NCBI GenBank assembly: GCA_021777105.1
Contig: JAIQZQ010000069.1
Coordinates: 1-64,000 of the forward strand
Direction of reading: 5' to 3'
Length of the DNA: 64,000 nucleotides
DNA from: Candidatus Anammoxibacter sp.
Lineage (GTDB): Bacteria; Planctomycetota; Brocadiia; Brocadiales; Anammoxibacteraceae
The notes below the pieces were generated by a model that worked only from the letters and a program-made list of their open reading frames with translations, made no database searches and was not told the origin of the DNA. Position 1 is the stretch's first letter, and the number at the start of each line of letters is the position of its first letter. A program made the position numbers and the translations under genes. Below, piece after piece: positions 24,210 to 34,252 of this stretch.

Positions 24210-26039
24210 GTGAAGTTGCAAACAGAAAAGTTAAAAAAGAGTAATTTGGTAATTATTGTGATTGCCTTATTGATAGGCCTTATTTTTTTATCTCACCACA
24301 TTTTTATAATTTGGGATTTACACGGGGTAAATAAGCAATACTATCCGCTTGTTGTTTATAATGGAAACTATGATGATATCCTTGGATATGCTCCCAGGGT
24401 TAAAGAATTTCTTGAAGGCCGTTGGCTTGTTTCCGATATTTCGCTTTATGAATATAAAGATTTTCCAGCGGTTTTTTCAATATTAAATCCTATTGTATTT
24501 GGGATTTTAACTTACATTTGCGGTTCGTTAACCAATTTATTTATTGTTTCTGATTTTATTTTTCCCGCGTTTACATTTCTGGTTTTATATTATTTTTGCT
24601 ATATATTATGCAAAAATAGGTTGTATAGCGTTGTTTTTGGATGTTTAATCCTATTTCAGTATAAAATAGGCAATTTCCTGCCTCCAATTAATACATATCG
24701 TTTAAAAATGTTGATTTCAATGTTTTTGCCAAAAGAATATGTTAATAGACCGTTGGAGTTTACAAAATATGAGGCGCCGCAACTTATTTTCTTGCCGTTT
24801 ATGTTGGCGATTATATTTACTCTGTTTGGAATGAAAAAAGACGAAAAAAAATATTATATTCTAGCGGGTCTTTTTTTTGGCTCTTTATTTTATTGTTACA
24901 TTTACAGTTGGCTCTATTTTGCAATTTCATTATCATTTATTTCGTTTTATTTTTTACTAGTAAAAAGGAACCAATTTAAAAATATCTTAATTACTTGGGG
25001 CGTGGGAATTTTTGTTTCTGCTTTTTATTGGATTAATTATCTAAAACTAAAATCATTGCCTCAATATAAAGATATTGTTGAAGGTTTTTCGATAGGAAAG
25101 GGTCACTATTTTCGTTTTTTTTTCTTTAAGGATTATATTATTTGGATATTGTTATGCGTTGTTCTTTGGTATTTAGGCAGAAAAAAAGCCAGGGAAGCAG
25201 CTGTTTTATTAATAAGCATGATATTGTCCGGCATTTGTTGTTTAAATTTGCAAATTATTACAGGTTTTGTGCCGCAGGCTGATCATCTTTTGACTCGGGC
25301 TGTGAATTTTGGCCTAGGATTTGGATGGCTAATAGCTATTTTCTGGGGATATGAATTTATTTTAGATTTTGCTAAAGGCGAGAATAAAAACAGGATTAGA
25401 AAAGTGTTTTCCATTATTTCTGTTTTCTTAATTGTAATATCTTGCGGATATGGAATTGTAAGCCATTGGAGGTTTTCAAAGCAACATTTTAATGAGTTTA
25501 CTATCTCGCCAAAACTAGCCGAGTCGTTAGAGTGGTTGAATAAGAATAGCGATAAAGATTCTGTTATAATAACATTATCGCCCGTTACGGTTATGTATTT
25601 ATTAACGTACACGCACAATAATGTGTTTGTTCCAAATTCAGTATACACATTGGCTCCTCGGGAAGAAACGCGGGAACGGTTTATATTTGCGGCTAAAATT
25701 TTGTCTTTGCCGCAAAAAACTATCCGAAGAATGTTAAGCAGTGAATCAACCGATTATGAGCATCCTGTAAATTTTTTTCTTGGTTGGCATGAGGTTCAAT
25801 TTAAAGAGGACCTTAATATTTTTTTAGATTATCCTGCTAGGCTTAAAATAAGGGATAAGGTGTTAACAAAATTTTCTCAATATGAGTTAAATGTTGAAAA
25901 AATTAGGAAAAAATATAGAGCTGACTATATTTTTTACGGGCCGGATGAACGTCGAATGCAGAGGTCTACTTTTTCTTATTTGCCGGTAAAGAGAGTGTTT
26001 TACAATGGTGAAATAGAAATTTATAAATTTCCCGGCTAA
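24210..26039 (+). CDS. Large polytopic membrane protein, probable GT-C glycosyltransferase
   Basis: The 609-residue protein has about 11-12 membrane spans up to residue ~410 and a soluble C-terminal part (LAESLEWLNKNSDKDSVIITLSP). This is the layout of GT-C enzymes and their YfhO-like relatives, which use lipid-linked sugars. The external loop after span 1 holds acidic residues (NGNYDDILGYAPRVKEF), the usual place of the catalytic Asp. The start is GTG at 24210. The donor and acceptor are unknown. Confidence 0.65.
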   Translation: MKLQTEKLKKSNLVIIVIALLIGLIFLSHHIFIIWDLHGVNKQYYPLVVYNGNYDDILGYAPRVKEFLEGRWLVSDISLYEYKDFPAVFSILNPIVFGILTYICGSLTNLFIVSDFIFPAFTFLVLYYFCYILCKNRLYSVVFGCLILFQYKIGNFLPPINTYRLKMLISMFLPKEYVNRPLEFTKYEAPQLIFLPFMLAIIFTLFGMKKDEKKYYILAGLFFGSLFYCYIYSWLYFAISLSFISFYFLLVKRNQFKNILITWGVGIFVSAFYWINYLKLKSLPQYKDIVEGFSIGKGHYFRFFFFKDYIIWILLCVVLWYLGRKKAREAAVLLISMILSGICCLNLQIITGFVPQADHLLTRAVNFGLGFGWLIAIFWGYEFILDFAKGENKNRIRKVFSIISVFLIVISCGYGIVSHWRFSKQHFNEFTISPKLAESLEWLNKNSDKDSVIITLSPVTVMYLLTYTHNNVFVPNSVYTLAPREETRERFIFAAKILSLPQKTIRRMLSSESTDYEHPVNFFLGWHEVQFKEDLNIFLDYPARLKIRDKVLTKFSQYELNVEKIRKKYRADYIFYGPDERRMQRSTFSYLPVKRVFYNGEIEIYKFPG

Positions 26040-26261
26040 AAGATGGTTGTGCCTGATTCTTTTGTTAAAATAACGCGTGATTTGATAAATGAACGAGTAG
26101 CAGTTTGCCTGCTTTAGCGCGAATTATCATAGGAATGGATAATAAAAATTATTAGTTTTCTAAGTCAAACAATGTTATATAAGGAAAATATTAAATATAA
26201 ATATGGATATAATATACTTGCCTAAAATAGTTGAATAGGATTTTTATACGTTAGACTTAAA

Positions 26262-27854
26262 ATGGTTAACAATAATCCTAGCAAAGTTTTTAACGATATA
26301 AGCGTAGTGGGCGGTTTTCAGATTTTTCAGTATGCCTTAAACTTCGCGTACATCATAATAATAGCAAAGTGTTTTGGACTAAGCAGCGAAACAGACGCTT
26401 TTTTTATGGCATTAACGGTAACAACTGCTTTATCAAAACTTTTATTGGAAGATTCATTTGGGAAATTGTGTGTTCCACTGATGATTAAGGCCAAAGACAA
26501 CATTTTGAAGTTGTCGGAAATTGTTTCACAATTTATTAGCTTTATTGCCGCGTCTTTTTCAATTTTATCTATTATAGTTTTTGTTTTTGCTAATGACATA
26601 AGCCGCATTATGGCTCCTGGTTTTGATGAACATACCAAAATTCAGACCTGTTGCATGTTAAGGATTGCATGCCCGTTGATTTTATTAAGTTATATGACCG
26701 GCGTTTTTCGGGCGTTTTTGCATGTAAAGGGACAATTTAAAAGAACATCGATTAGCGATACTATTCAAAAGGCTGTAAATATTTTTGTAATTTTGTCACT
26801 TTTTAAATTTTGCGGGATTTTGTCTTTAGCGTATGGAATAGTAATTGCGAGCGTTTGCAGTTTAGTTTTTTTAATTATTTCCAGCGCAAAATTTGGTTTA
26901 AAGTTTAAGCTGGTTTTTGATTTAAGGAATTCGAATACAAAGGAAATAATATCGTTAATGCGCCCATTATTTTTTGGAGGCATAGCTTCGCAGTTTCCAG
27001 TTTGGGCGGGAAGAATAATGGCGTCAACGTTGGGAGTCGGCAACCTTTCCGGTTTTATATATGCTTTGCGTATAAGGGAGGTTTTGTTAAAACTTATCGG
27101 CAAGATTGCGCCTGTAATTATATTTCCAAAACTTTCCGAAAAGATAGCTTTGGGGAAAACAGAAGAAGTTCATGATATTATAAGGAAATATATAACCGCT
27201 AACTGTTTAGTTTTTTTGCCGATTATAGTGTTTATATGCGCCAACAGCATAAATATTATAAAAATTTGTTTACAACGAGGCAATTTTTCTAGTGAAGATT
27301 CTTTTAAAGTTGGCATTGCCCTCGTTATTTTGCTTGTCGGTATTATCCCATATAATGCCAATACCTTTTTATTAAATGCTCTGTATGGCTATAAAAGAAC
27401 TGATAAAATAGCGTTTACACGCATATGTCAAAGTGTTATACAAGGATGTTTTTATCTGTTTTTGGTGCCTTGCCTAGGTTTTGTTGGACTGCCTTTTTCC
27501 AGGTCTACGGCTACGACAACTAATTTTATTTTTTATAGTATTCAACTAAGAAAAACTCTGTCATTGAGAACGATTTTGTTAAATTTGGCTAATTTCAAAA
27601 TATTTTGCATGAACATAGTTATGTTTATAATTTGTTTTTTTGTGTCAAACCTGCCATTTTTTAATAATGAAGAAGGTTTTGCGTTTATAATAATGCGTGT
27701 TGTTTTGTCCGGCTCTCTTGGTATTTTAGCTTATATATTTCTTTGCAAGATTACTAAAATAAAAGAAGCCAAGATAATTGTTGATATTTTTATAGATAAA
27801 GCGCGGCATTATAATTTTCGATTCATTGCCGACCGTTTACAAAAAAAGACATAG
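26262..27854 (+). CDS. MurJ/MviN-like lipid flippase, probable Wzx
   Basis: The 530-residue protein has about 14 membrane spans and begins with the MOP-superfamily pattern (SVVGGFQIFQYALNFAYIIIIAKCFGLSSETDAFFMALTV). The segments RIMAPGFDEHTKIQTCCMLRI and GDFSSEDS-like LQRGNFSSEDSFKVG are MurJ-type. In a polysaccharide locus such proteins usually flip undecaprenyl-linked repeat units across the inner membrane. It is the only MOP-type flippase in the window. No Wzy or Wzz was identified with it. Confidence 0.85.
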   Translation: MVNNNPSKVFNDISVVGGFQIFQYALNFAYIIIIAKCFGLSSETDAFFMALTVTTALSKLLLEDSFGKLCVPLMIKAKDNILKLSEIVSQFISFIAASFSILSIIVFVFANDISRIMAPGFDEHTKIQTCCMLRIACPLILLSYMTGVFRAFLHVKGQFKRTSISDTIQKAVNIFVILSLFKFCGILSLAYGIVIASVCSLVFLIISSAKFGLKFKLVFDLRNSNTKEIISLMRPLFFGGIASQFPVWAGRIMASTLGVGNLSGFIYALRIREVLLKLIGKIAPVIIFPKLSEKIALGKTEEVHDIIRKYITANCLVFLPIIVFICANSINIIKICLQRGNFSSEDSFKVGIALVILLVGIIPYNANTFLLNALYGYKRTDKIAFTRICQSVIQGCFYLFLVPCLGFVGLPFSRSTATTTNFIFYSIQLRKTLSLRTILLNLANFKIFCMNIVMFIICFFVSNLPFFNNEEGFAFIIMRVVLSGSLGILAYIFLCKITKIKEAKIIVDIFIDKARHYNFRFIADRLQKKT

Positions 27855-27960
27855 GCCTTTGATTTGCGGCGTTTATAAAATATTATCTAATACATTGTTA
27901 ATGAAATTATGGCAACGTTAATATTTTAATATTTATTTAATTATGAATGAAGGAGGGCAT

Positions 27961-28617
27961 ATGGATTTAAGCATTCTTCACCAAGAGCTTTCGGCAATAA
28001 TTGAAGAACAGAAAAATAATTGGAAATCATTGGTATACGCGGAAAAGAAAGGATTTTATCAGGGGTATGATAGAATTGGAATTGAAGGCGCTCGGCCGGC
28101 GGAAGAAAGATTAAAGCATTATGATATTTTACAATATTTTTCTAAAGATAAAACCGCGTTAGATATAGGGTGTAATTGCGGTTTTTTTCTGATTCATATA
28201 GCCGGTTTTCTAAAACAAGCTGACGGCGTTGAAATTAATCCATATTTGATAAGAATTGGAGAAAAAACCGCTGGTTTTCTTAATGTAAATAATGCGGGTT
28301 TTTATAATTCATCATTTGAGAATTTTTCCGACGGCAAGGATTATGATTTGGTTTTCTCTCTTGCAAATGATTCAACTATAGATGGAAACACTAAGTTTAC
28401 ATTTCAAGAATATATGGATAAAATATATAGCCTTTTAAAGGCTGGCGGGCTATTGATATTTGAAAGTCAGGCAATTGATGTTGTAAAACCTGAACTTTTC
28501 GAGCCTAAGCTTAAGGTCTTTAACGAACAATATAAAATATTAGATGATAAAATGGTCCCTTCAAATTATCCTGTAAATGTTAAAGAAAGAAGGTTTCTGG
28601 TTCTGAGGAAGAAATGA
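27961..28617 (+). CDS. Class I SAM-dependent methyltransferase
   Basis: The 218-residue protein contains the SAM-binding motif ALDIGCNCGFFLIHIA near residue 60, then ADGVEINP (motif II) and a LLKAGGLLIFESQ strand. A perfect AGGAGG at 27951-27956 fixes the ATG at 27961; an in-frame ATG at 27943 lies upstream of this site. It overlaps the next gene by 4 bp (ATGA), so the two are translationally coupled. The substrate is unknown, probably a sugar or lipid-linked sugar. Confidence 0.85.
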   Translation: MDLSILHQELSAIIEEQKNNWKSLVYAEKKGFYQGYDRIGIEGARPAEERLKHYDILQYFSKDKTALDIGCNCGFFLIHIAGFLKQADGVEINPYLIRIGEKTAGFLNVNNAGFYNSSFENFSDGKDYDLVFSLANDSTIDGNTKFTFQEYMDKIYSLLKAGGLLIFESQAIDVVKPELFEPKLKVFNEQYKILDDKMVPSNYPVNVKERRFLVLRKK

Positions 28618-29690
28618 TTTTCCATATGAAAAATAGAAGAAAGAAAGAAATTTGTTTTAAGTTTCTTATCTTTGTTTCATTTTTTTTTACAATAGAAGTG
28701 GTTTTACGTTTATCGAATCCCAGGCTTTTTGAGCATCAATATTGGGTAAATTATCCTGATAAATATGGTCAAATGGCTCCAGACAAATCATTTATTGCCA
28801 ATCTAAATAGAAGGCTTCCTTATTCTGTTCAAACTGATGACAATGGATTCAGGCGTGATCTGAAAGTCTCTCAGAAAGATCCAAATTTTAAAATACTGGT
28901 TTGTGGCGATTCTCTGACATTTGGAGCGCATTTGCATAATAGCCACACATACACAGCTATTTTAGAATATTTGTTAAACGAAAATGCTATTAAGAATTAT
29001 AAATTTGGAGTTTTTAATACAAGTAAGCCAGGGCTTACTATTCCAGATTATATATCATATTTAAAAGAAAAAGGGCTTGCATTTAAGCCCGATTTAGTAA
29101 TTGTGCCATTTTTCCCTAACGATATTTCAGATTTAACTCCAGAGCATAGAAGAAAATTTAGTTATAAAGCAGTTAATATTGGTTTTTTGGGAAATGTAAA
29201 AAAGCAATTTCGAAGATTAGCCATTTATAATATTGTATACTCGTTAAAATCATCAATCCAAGTAAAAAAAACAAAGAAGGAAATAAAAAAAAACAAAAAA
29301 AATGTTAAAAATAAAAAAGTGTCGGATAAAATAATTTATGACGTTGGTAGTGAAATAAGCAAGAAGTATTACGGGCAATATAATAAATATTTTCACGAAA
29401 TGCTTGATTTATTAAAGAAAAATAATACTAAAGTGTTGTATGTTTTAATTCCTTCTGATAAAAAACTAGACGTTAAATTAGAGGCTCCGCGAGATTTTGT
29501 GAGAAAATTATGCATAGACAGCGCAACGCAATATGTTGACGTTTTCAATACATTTTCTGCTGTCAACGATCCAAGGGCATTATTTTTGTTGCCTGAGGAT
29601 AGGCATCTTAGCCGGTTTGGAAACTTATTAATAGCCAGAGATATTGCTAAAGAGATATTTAAAATAGCGCAAAGAGATCAGATTTGGTGA
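28614..29690 (+). CDS. SGNH/GDSL-family hydrolase, membrane-anchored
   Basis: The 358-residue protein has an N-terminal signal anchor (residues ~12-30), block I VCGDSLTFGAH with the nucleophile Ser, a Gly/Asn block (NTSKPGLTIPDY and PFFPNDISD), and the C-terminal D-x-x-H of the catalytic site (EDRHLSRFGN). It is expected to add or remove O-acetyl groups on an exported glycan. A lysine-rich linker (KKTKKEIKKNKKNVKNKK) sits near residue 222. It overlaps the methyltransferase gene by 4 bp. Confidence 0.83.
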   Translation: MIFHMKNRRKKEICFKFLIFVSFFFTIEVVLRLSNPRLFEHQYWVNYPDKYGQMAPDKSFIANLNRRLPYSVQTDDNGFRRDLKVSQKDPNFKILVCGDSLTFGAHLHNSHTYTAILEYLLNENAIKNYKFGVFNTSKPGLTIPDYISYLKEKGLAFKPDLVIVPFFPNDISDLTPEHRRKFSYKAVNIGFLGNVKKQFRRLAIYNIVYSLKSSIQVKKTKKEIKKNKKNVKNKKVSDKIIYDVGSEISKKYYGQYNKYFHEMLDLLKKNNTKVLYVLIPSDKKLDVKLEAPRDFVRKLCIDSATQYVDVFNTFSAVNDPRALFLLPEDRHLSRFGNLLIARDIAKEIFKIAQRDQIW

Positions 29691-29794
29691 TTTCTTATAT
29701 AATTTGTAAAAGTTGGATAACAGGCTATGCTTTTGCTGATTAAATAATAACATCAAATTATATTGAGAAACATCTATCTAAATGGAGATAAGGT

Positions 29795-31510
29795 ATGGAA
29801 AGAAATGTAAACGGCAAATTGACAATTCCTTCAGATCTGTTGGCAAACAACAACAATAATAATCAACGATCAATTGTTTTAGGTTTTGACGGTTTAAATT
29901 TTGATATTGTTCAGGATTTAGTTAAAGAAGGAAAGTTGAATAATTTCTCGCGTTTAATTGAACAGGGGAGTTTCGGCATTGTAGATTGCCCTCCCCCAAC
30001 AAATAGTATTGCTGGGTGGACTTCTTTTCGAACAGGCACCAATACAGGAAAACATGGCGTATATAATTATGAAACGTTTGTGGAAAAAGATTATAGGTTT
30101 GTAGCAACAGATAATAAAATGTGCGGAGCTAAATCAATATGGGATATTCTTAGCCGAAACGATAAACGCTCAATTGTATTAAACATTATAGGGACTTATC
30201 CGCCAACTTCAATAAAAGGGGCTCAAATTTGCGGTCGGCCTATCCGCGAAGATGGCGGGAGCTACACTCACCCGCCTGAATTAGCGAAAGAACTGGAACG
30301 TATTAATTACCGCGCTCCATTTCCGCGAAAGTATAAAAATGAAGATGAATATTATGAAGGAATCGATTGTGTGTGTGAAATAGCTGATCACTTTTTGCAA
30401 GAATCAACTTCGTGGGATTTCTTAGCCCTTGTCCTTATAGAACCGGACGCTTTTCAACATGTATTTGCGGATGACTGCGAAAAAATAAAAAATTTGTATC
30501 TGAAACTTGATTCTGTAATTGGGAAATTTTTGAAGCATTGCGATTCACGCACGACCCTGATAGTTTGTTCCGATCATGGAATTGCAAAAGTAGATAACGC
30601 GTTTTATATAGAAAGGTGGTTGTGCAAAAATGGATATCTAAAACTTTTGCCATATAAAGAGCAACGGAAAGAAATTAAATGGGAGAAGTGGAATGATAAA
30701 AACAAAAATGGATTGTTGAAATTTATACTTTTTAAGCTTTTTAAAGATTATATTCATACGGTTTATTATTGTGGTGTCGGCGCGTTGGCGCCTAAAAAGA
30801 TAAAAGATTGGGTTAAAGGAAAAGAGAGAGAGCTTGGTTTAGATCCGGTTGATTGGCGAAAAAGCATAATTTTTAGATCAAAACGAGACGGCAGCACTTC
30901 TAACAACACAGGTTTTAGAATTAATAAGAATTGTGTTAATATTAGGCACACAAAAGCGGAATATGAAAGGATAATTAACCAGATTAATGAAAAGTTAATT
31001 GAATTTCGGGAAGAATATACGAACAAGAAAATAGTTAAAAATGTTTTAAAAGACAGCGATATATATCATGGCAATATGATTAACCGTTTGCCGGATGTAA
31101 TTGTTCAAGTTGACGATAATTATTATTGCGCTCCGTATTCATCAAATAATGAAGATCTAAAATATGGCCCTGTTACAGAGAAATTTGCTGAAGTGAAACG
31201 TTTTCATACAAGAGAAGGCTCTTTTTTTGCGCTTGGACCTTGTATTAAAAAGGGGCAGAAAGTAAACTGCAATATAGTAGATATTGCCCCGACTGTGCTA
31301 TATATTTTAGGCGTCCAAATTCCAAGTTATATAGACGGCAAAGTGATTGACCAAGCAATTGAATCACAATATTTAAATCAAAATCCTGTTGAAGTTGAAA
31401 CCACGCATGATGATGGTGTTTTATTAGATGAAGATGATTGCAATTTCAAAGATGCAAAACAATTAGACCAAAGTATAAGGGATGAGCTTATTAGGTTAGG
31501 TTATGAATAG
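29795..31510 (+). CDS. Alkaline-phosphatase-superfamily phosphodiesterase/nucleotide pyrophosphatase-like protein
   Basis: The 571-residue protein has the type I phosphodiesterase layout: metal site GFDGLNFD (D32), the nucleophile region PPPTNSIAGWTSFRTGTNTGKHG near residues 66-88, and CSDHGI near 260. It lacks a clear signal peptide. An asparagine run (residues 18-23) follows the N-terminus. Related proteins occur in many glycan loci and may hydrolyse nucleotide sugars or transfer phospho-groups; the substrate here is unknown. A hairpin at 31632-31654 may terminate its transcript. Confidence 0.78.
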   Translation: MERNVNGKLTIPSDLLANNNNNNQRSIVLGFDGLNFDIVQDLVKEGKLNNFSRLIEQGSFGIVDCPPPTNSIAGWTSFRTGTNTGKHGVYNYETFVEKDYRFVATDNKMCGAKSIWDILSRNDKRSIVLNIIGTYPPTSIKGAQICGRPIREDGGSYTHPPELAKELERINYRAPFPRKYKNEDEYYEGIDCVCEIADHFLQESTSWDFLALVLIEPDAFQHVFADDCEKIKNLYLKLDSVIGKFLKHCDSRTTLIVCSDHGIAKVDNAFYIERWLCKNGYLKLLPYKEQRKEIKWEKWNDKNKNGLLKFILFKLFKDYIHTVYYCGVGALAPKKIKDWVKGKERELGLDPVDWRKSIIFRSKRDGSTSNNTGFRINKNCVNIRHTKAEYERIINQINEKLIEFREEYTNKKIVKNVLKDSDIYHGNMINRLPDVIVQVDDNYYCAPYSSNNEDLKYGPVTEKFAEVKRFHTREGSFFALGPCIKKGQKVNCNIVDIAPTVLYILGVQIPSYIDGKVIDQAIESQYLNQNPVEVETTHDDGVLLDEDDCNFKDAKQLDQSIRDELIRLGYE

Positions 31511-31631
31511 ATTTGAGATATCAGCATAAGGCGCGGGCTAACAGCCGGGGTGTTCTGCTTCTGCTCAATGTTGCTCTAGTATGGGATAACAATTACCCAA
31601 ATCAGGCGATTTTAACAATGCAGAAATTGGT

Positions 31632-31654
31632 AAAACAGGCTGTACGCCTGTTTT
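31632..31654 (+). terminator. Stem-loop, possible terminator
   Basis: AAAACAGGC (31632-31640) pairs perfectly with GCCTGTTTT (31646-31654) around a 5-nt loop, with a short T-run at its 3' arm. It lies 120 bp after the phosphodiesterase-like gene. Confidence 0.5.
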
Positions 31655-31722
31655 GAGTGTTTACCACAGGTAAGATGCCTGTAACGCTAATTTCACCCAT
31701 TAGGTGAAAACAACCTCCATCG

Positions 31723-31797
31723 TGTCATTTCGAACGGAAGTGAGAAATTTTATGACACTGACGGGTTTTAGGATTTCTCACTCCGTTCGAAATGACA
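31723..31797. repeat. REP/MITE-like inverted repeat
   Basis: A ~25-bp arm at 31723-31748 (TGTCATTTCGAACGGA...) is inverted at 31773-31797 (...TCCGTTCGAAATGACA) with one extra A in the left arm. The 24-bp loop between them includes TTATGACACTGACGGG. TCATTTCGAACGGAGTGAG-type sequences are widespread short interspersed elements in bacterial genomes. It occupies the 338-bp gap with two smaller hairpins (31632-31654 and 31691-31709); no gene was seen there. Confidence 0.8.
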
Positions 31798-31848
31798 AAC
31801 ATTTTAAAGAATCGCTTGATTTAGGAATTAGTTAAAAGCTAAATTATT

Positions 31849-32985
31849 ATGTGGAAATTATTTAAAAAAGAAACAAAACCAAATATTGTAATGATGCTTA
31901 TAGATCAATTGCGGTATGATCGCCTAGATCAATCTGGAATATTTGAGCAGTTAAAGAGTAAAGGTGTATTTTTTCCGGAAATGATAACATACGCACCTTA
32001 TACTATAGCGTCAATGTATGCAACATTTACCGGGATTTATGGATCTGAAACGGGTGTTAATTCTAATTATGCGACTATTGATTTTGATAAAGATCATTGC
32101 TTTACTTTGCCTCAATATTTAAAGGAATCTGGTTATTGCACATTTAGCAATCTATCTTCAGAACTGCATATTCCTCTTCAGGATATTGATGATGTTAATG
32201 TATATGATGAACAAGACGATAACTGTTTTGGAACACATTTACAACAAATAAATAAAGCAGTGAAGAAAAAACCTTTTTTTCTTTATTTACATTATTCTGA
32301 TATTCATAGACGTATGTTAAAAGACGTAATCAGAAAATATGATAATTTTTCTGAGGAATATTTTAACAATATAAAAGCTAATTCTGATCGTTACAATAAA
32401 TATGTGGCAGAAATAGGAGAAGAGATAAAAATCTTATGGGATTTGTTTCTACAAAAAAATCTTTTGGATGAAACTATATTCATTATTCTTACTGATCATG
32501 GATGTAGCACTGGCGAACGGGTTGGTGAAAAATGTTATGGTGTTTTTACTTATGAATATACTATTCGCGGATTTTGTTATTTAATCTATCAGAAAATGCT
32601 TCCTCAGGGAGTAGAAATAAAAAATGCAGTTCGCACTGTAGACATATTGCCTTCAATTTTAGATTTGTTAGGGATTAAACAGAAAAGCGACTATAGGAAA
32701 TTGCATGGAGAAAGTCTGTTGCCTCTTATAAATGGAAAAGAAAATGCAGACCGTGAAGCATTTATTGAAACAGGGAGTATCAGAGGTCCGTATCCATCGG
32801 AAAAACCGAATATTAAATGCATACGGGCTAATGGCTGGAAACTTATTTATAATACAACTATTAAACAAAAGGAACTATACAATCTAAAGCAAGATCCACT
32901 TGAAGATAACAATGTTATAGATCAATATCCTGATATTGAAAAAAAACTTTGGCTGCGTTTAAATGAATATGATGCAGTTGAATAA
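31849..32985 (+). CDS. Sulfatase-fold hydrolase or phosphotransferase (alkaline phosphatase superfamily)
   Basis: The 378-residue protein has the sulfatase-fold start KPNIVMMLIDQLRYDR (D19 a metal ligand), a second metal site LTDHGCSTGER, and an HGESLLPLI tail. At the nucleophile position it reads APYTIASMYATFTG (T52), not the C/S-x-P-x-R motif needed to make formylglycine. It is therefore unlikely to be a classical sulfatase. A phosphatase or phospho-group transferase is more likely. No signal peptide or membrane span is evident. Confidence 0.75.
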   Translation: MWKLFKKETKPNIVMMLIDQLRYDRLDQSGIFEQLKSKGVFFPEMITYAPYTIASMYATFTGIYGSETGVNSNYATIDFDKDHCFTLPQYLKESGYCTFSNLSSELHIPLQDIDDVNVYDEQDDNCFGTHLQQINKAVKKKPFFLYLHYSDIHRRMLKDVIRKYDNFSEEYFNNIKANSDRYNKYVAEIGEEIKILWDLFLQKNLLDETIFIILTDHGCSTGERVGEKCYGVFTYEYTIRGFCYLIYQKMLPQGVEIKNAVRTVDILPSILDLLGIKQKSDYRKLHGESLLPLINGKENADREAFIETGSIRGPYPSEKPNIKCIRANGWKLIYNTTIKQKELYNLKQDPLEDNNVIDQYPDIEKKLWLRLNEYDAVE

Positions 32986-33159
32986 GTTGCAACTATATGC
33001 ATAGAAACTGTAAAAATTTGCATGTTGATAGGAAGATAAATATTGTCGATGAAGGGGCGAAGTCTGACAACTAACAAAAGATGGTTAATATCCGCGCCAT
33101 TTATATTGTTTCAAGAATACCGTTTTTTTAATTAATAAAGAAAAAGAGAATAGTAACTT

Positions 33160-34227
33160 ATGCTGAAATTAGGAAAGTTAAAAGCTAATCCTTATTTGTA
33201 CGGATGTTATCAATTGTATTCACGCTGGAAAGCGCGACAGGCCGGGGATTGTGGCGATGTCCCGCGATTTCCGCTTAGAATAGGCATTGAATCCACGAAT
33301 GTTTGCAATCTAAAATGCGAATTCTGCGGTTACAGGTACGCAAAACGGAAAAAAGGATTTATAAGCGTTGAGCTCTACGAAAAAGTAATTCTTCAGGTAA
33401 AGGATATGGGCATTCCAAGGGTTACATTGCATACGGTTGGAGAGCCGCTTCTGCACAAAAATATTGTTGATCTTGTAAGAATAGCGCATGAAAATGGCGT
33501 GCAGGTAGGATTTAGCTCTAACGGACAGTTCCTGACAAAAGAATTGGCGAGGGAATTGATTAAAGCCGGCCTTGACGGCATCAGTTTCTCGGGAGACGGC
33601 GGTACCAAGGAAACATTCGAAAGGCTTAGGAAGGGCGGCAAATTCGAGACGCTTATTGAAAATATGCGAATCATGAAAGAGTTAAGAGATGAGCTGGGCG
33701 AGGTTAGAGACGGTTTTTTCTATGGGAAGCGAAAACGACCTCAAATAGGCATTGCATGTATTTATACTAGTTTAGTTGAAAAGGAGATAGACGAGTATGT
33801 TAGAATTTTCTCCCCTTATGTGGATTATTTCAAGTTTGTGCCGGTTGAAAATCAAGGCGCGCAGAATCAAGGCGAGGAGATGATTTTTCCTGAATGGAAA
33901 GGCGTTCATAATCCAAAGTTTAAATTTATGCGGAAACCTTGCGACCTTTATTGGAGCACACTTTTTGTTTTATGGGACGGCCGTGTGACGCCGTGTTGCA
34001 TTGACCATGACGCGAAGCTTGTTGTTGGCGATGTGAATCAACAACATTTAAAAGAGATTTGGCTGAGCGAAAAGATGTCTGAACTTAGAAGGAAACATTT
34101 GTTAAACAAGATGGAAGAAACAGCAGACTGCGCAAAATGCGACCGGTTGCATCGCAATGTGTATAGAAGCTGGTTTTTTAGCGAAGACTTAAAGAAAAAA
34201 TTTAACCTTAAAAAGTTAAAAAATTAA
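33160..34227 (+). CDS. Radical SAM/SPASM domain protein
   Basis: The 355-residue protein has C49-x3-C53-x2-C56 (TNVCNLKCEFC), GEPLLHKN, SFSGDGGTKETFERLRKGG and a SPASM tail with LFVLWDGRVTPCCID and ADCAKC. It resembles the proteins at 22180 and 57798 but is not a recent copy. It probably modifies a sugar or lipid in the locus. It is 25 bp upstream of a methyltransferase gene. Confidence 0.88.
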   Translation: MLKLGKLKANPYLYGCYQLYSRWKARQAGDCGDVPRFPLRIGIESTNVCNLKCEFCGYRYAKRKKGFISVELYEKVILQVKDMGIPRVTLHTVGEPLLHKNIVDLVRIAHENGVQVGFSSNGQFLTKELARELIKAGLDGISFSGDGGTKETFERLRKGGKFETLIENMRIMKELRDELGEVRDGFFYGKRKRPQIGIACIYTSLVEKEIDEYVRIFSPYVDYFKFVPVENQGAQNQGEEMIFPEWKGVHNPKFKFMRKPCDLYWSTLFVLWDGRVTPCCIDHDAKLVVGDVNQQHLKEIWLSEKMSELRRKHLLNKMEETADCAKCDRLHRNVYRSWFFSEDLKKKFNLKKLKN

Positions 34228-34252
34228 GATAAGAAAAAAGTTATAAAAAATA

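Noticed and set aside
26043..26117. 24-codon + frame between the GT-C-like and flippase genes
   Set aside because: No ribosome-binding site, no recognisable sequence, too short.
31849..32985. Call as an aryl sulfatase
   Set aside because: The C/S-x-P-x-R motif is absent at the nucleophile position, so only the fold is supported.
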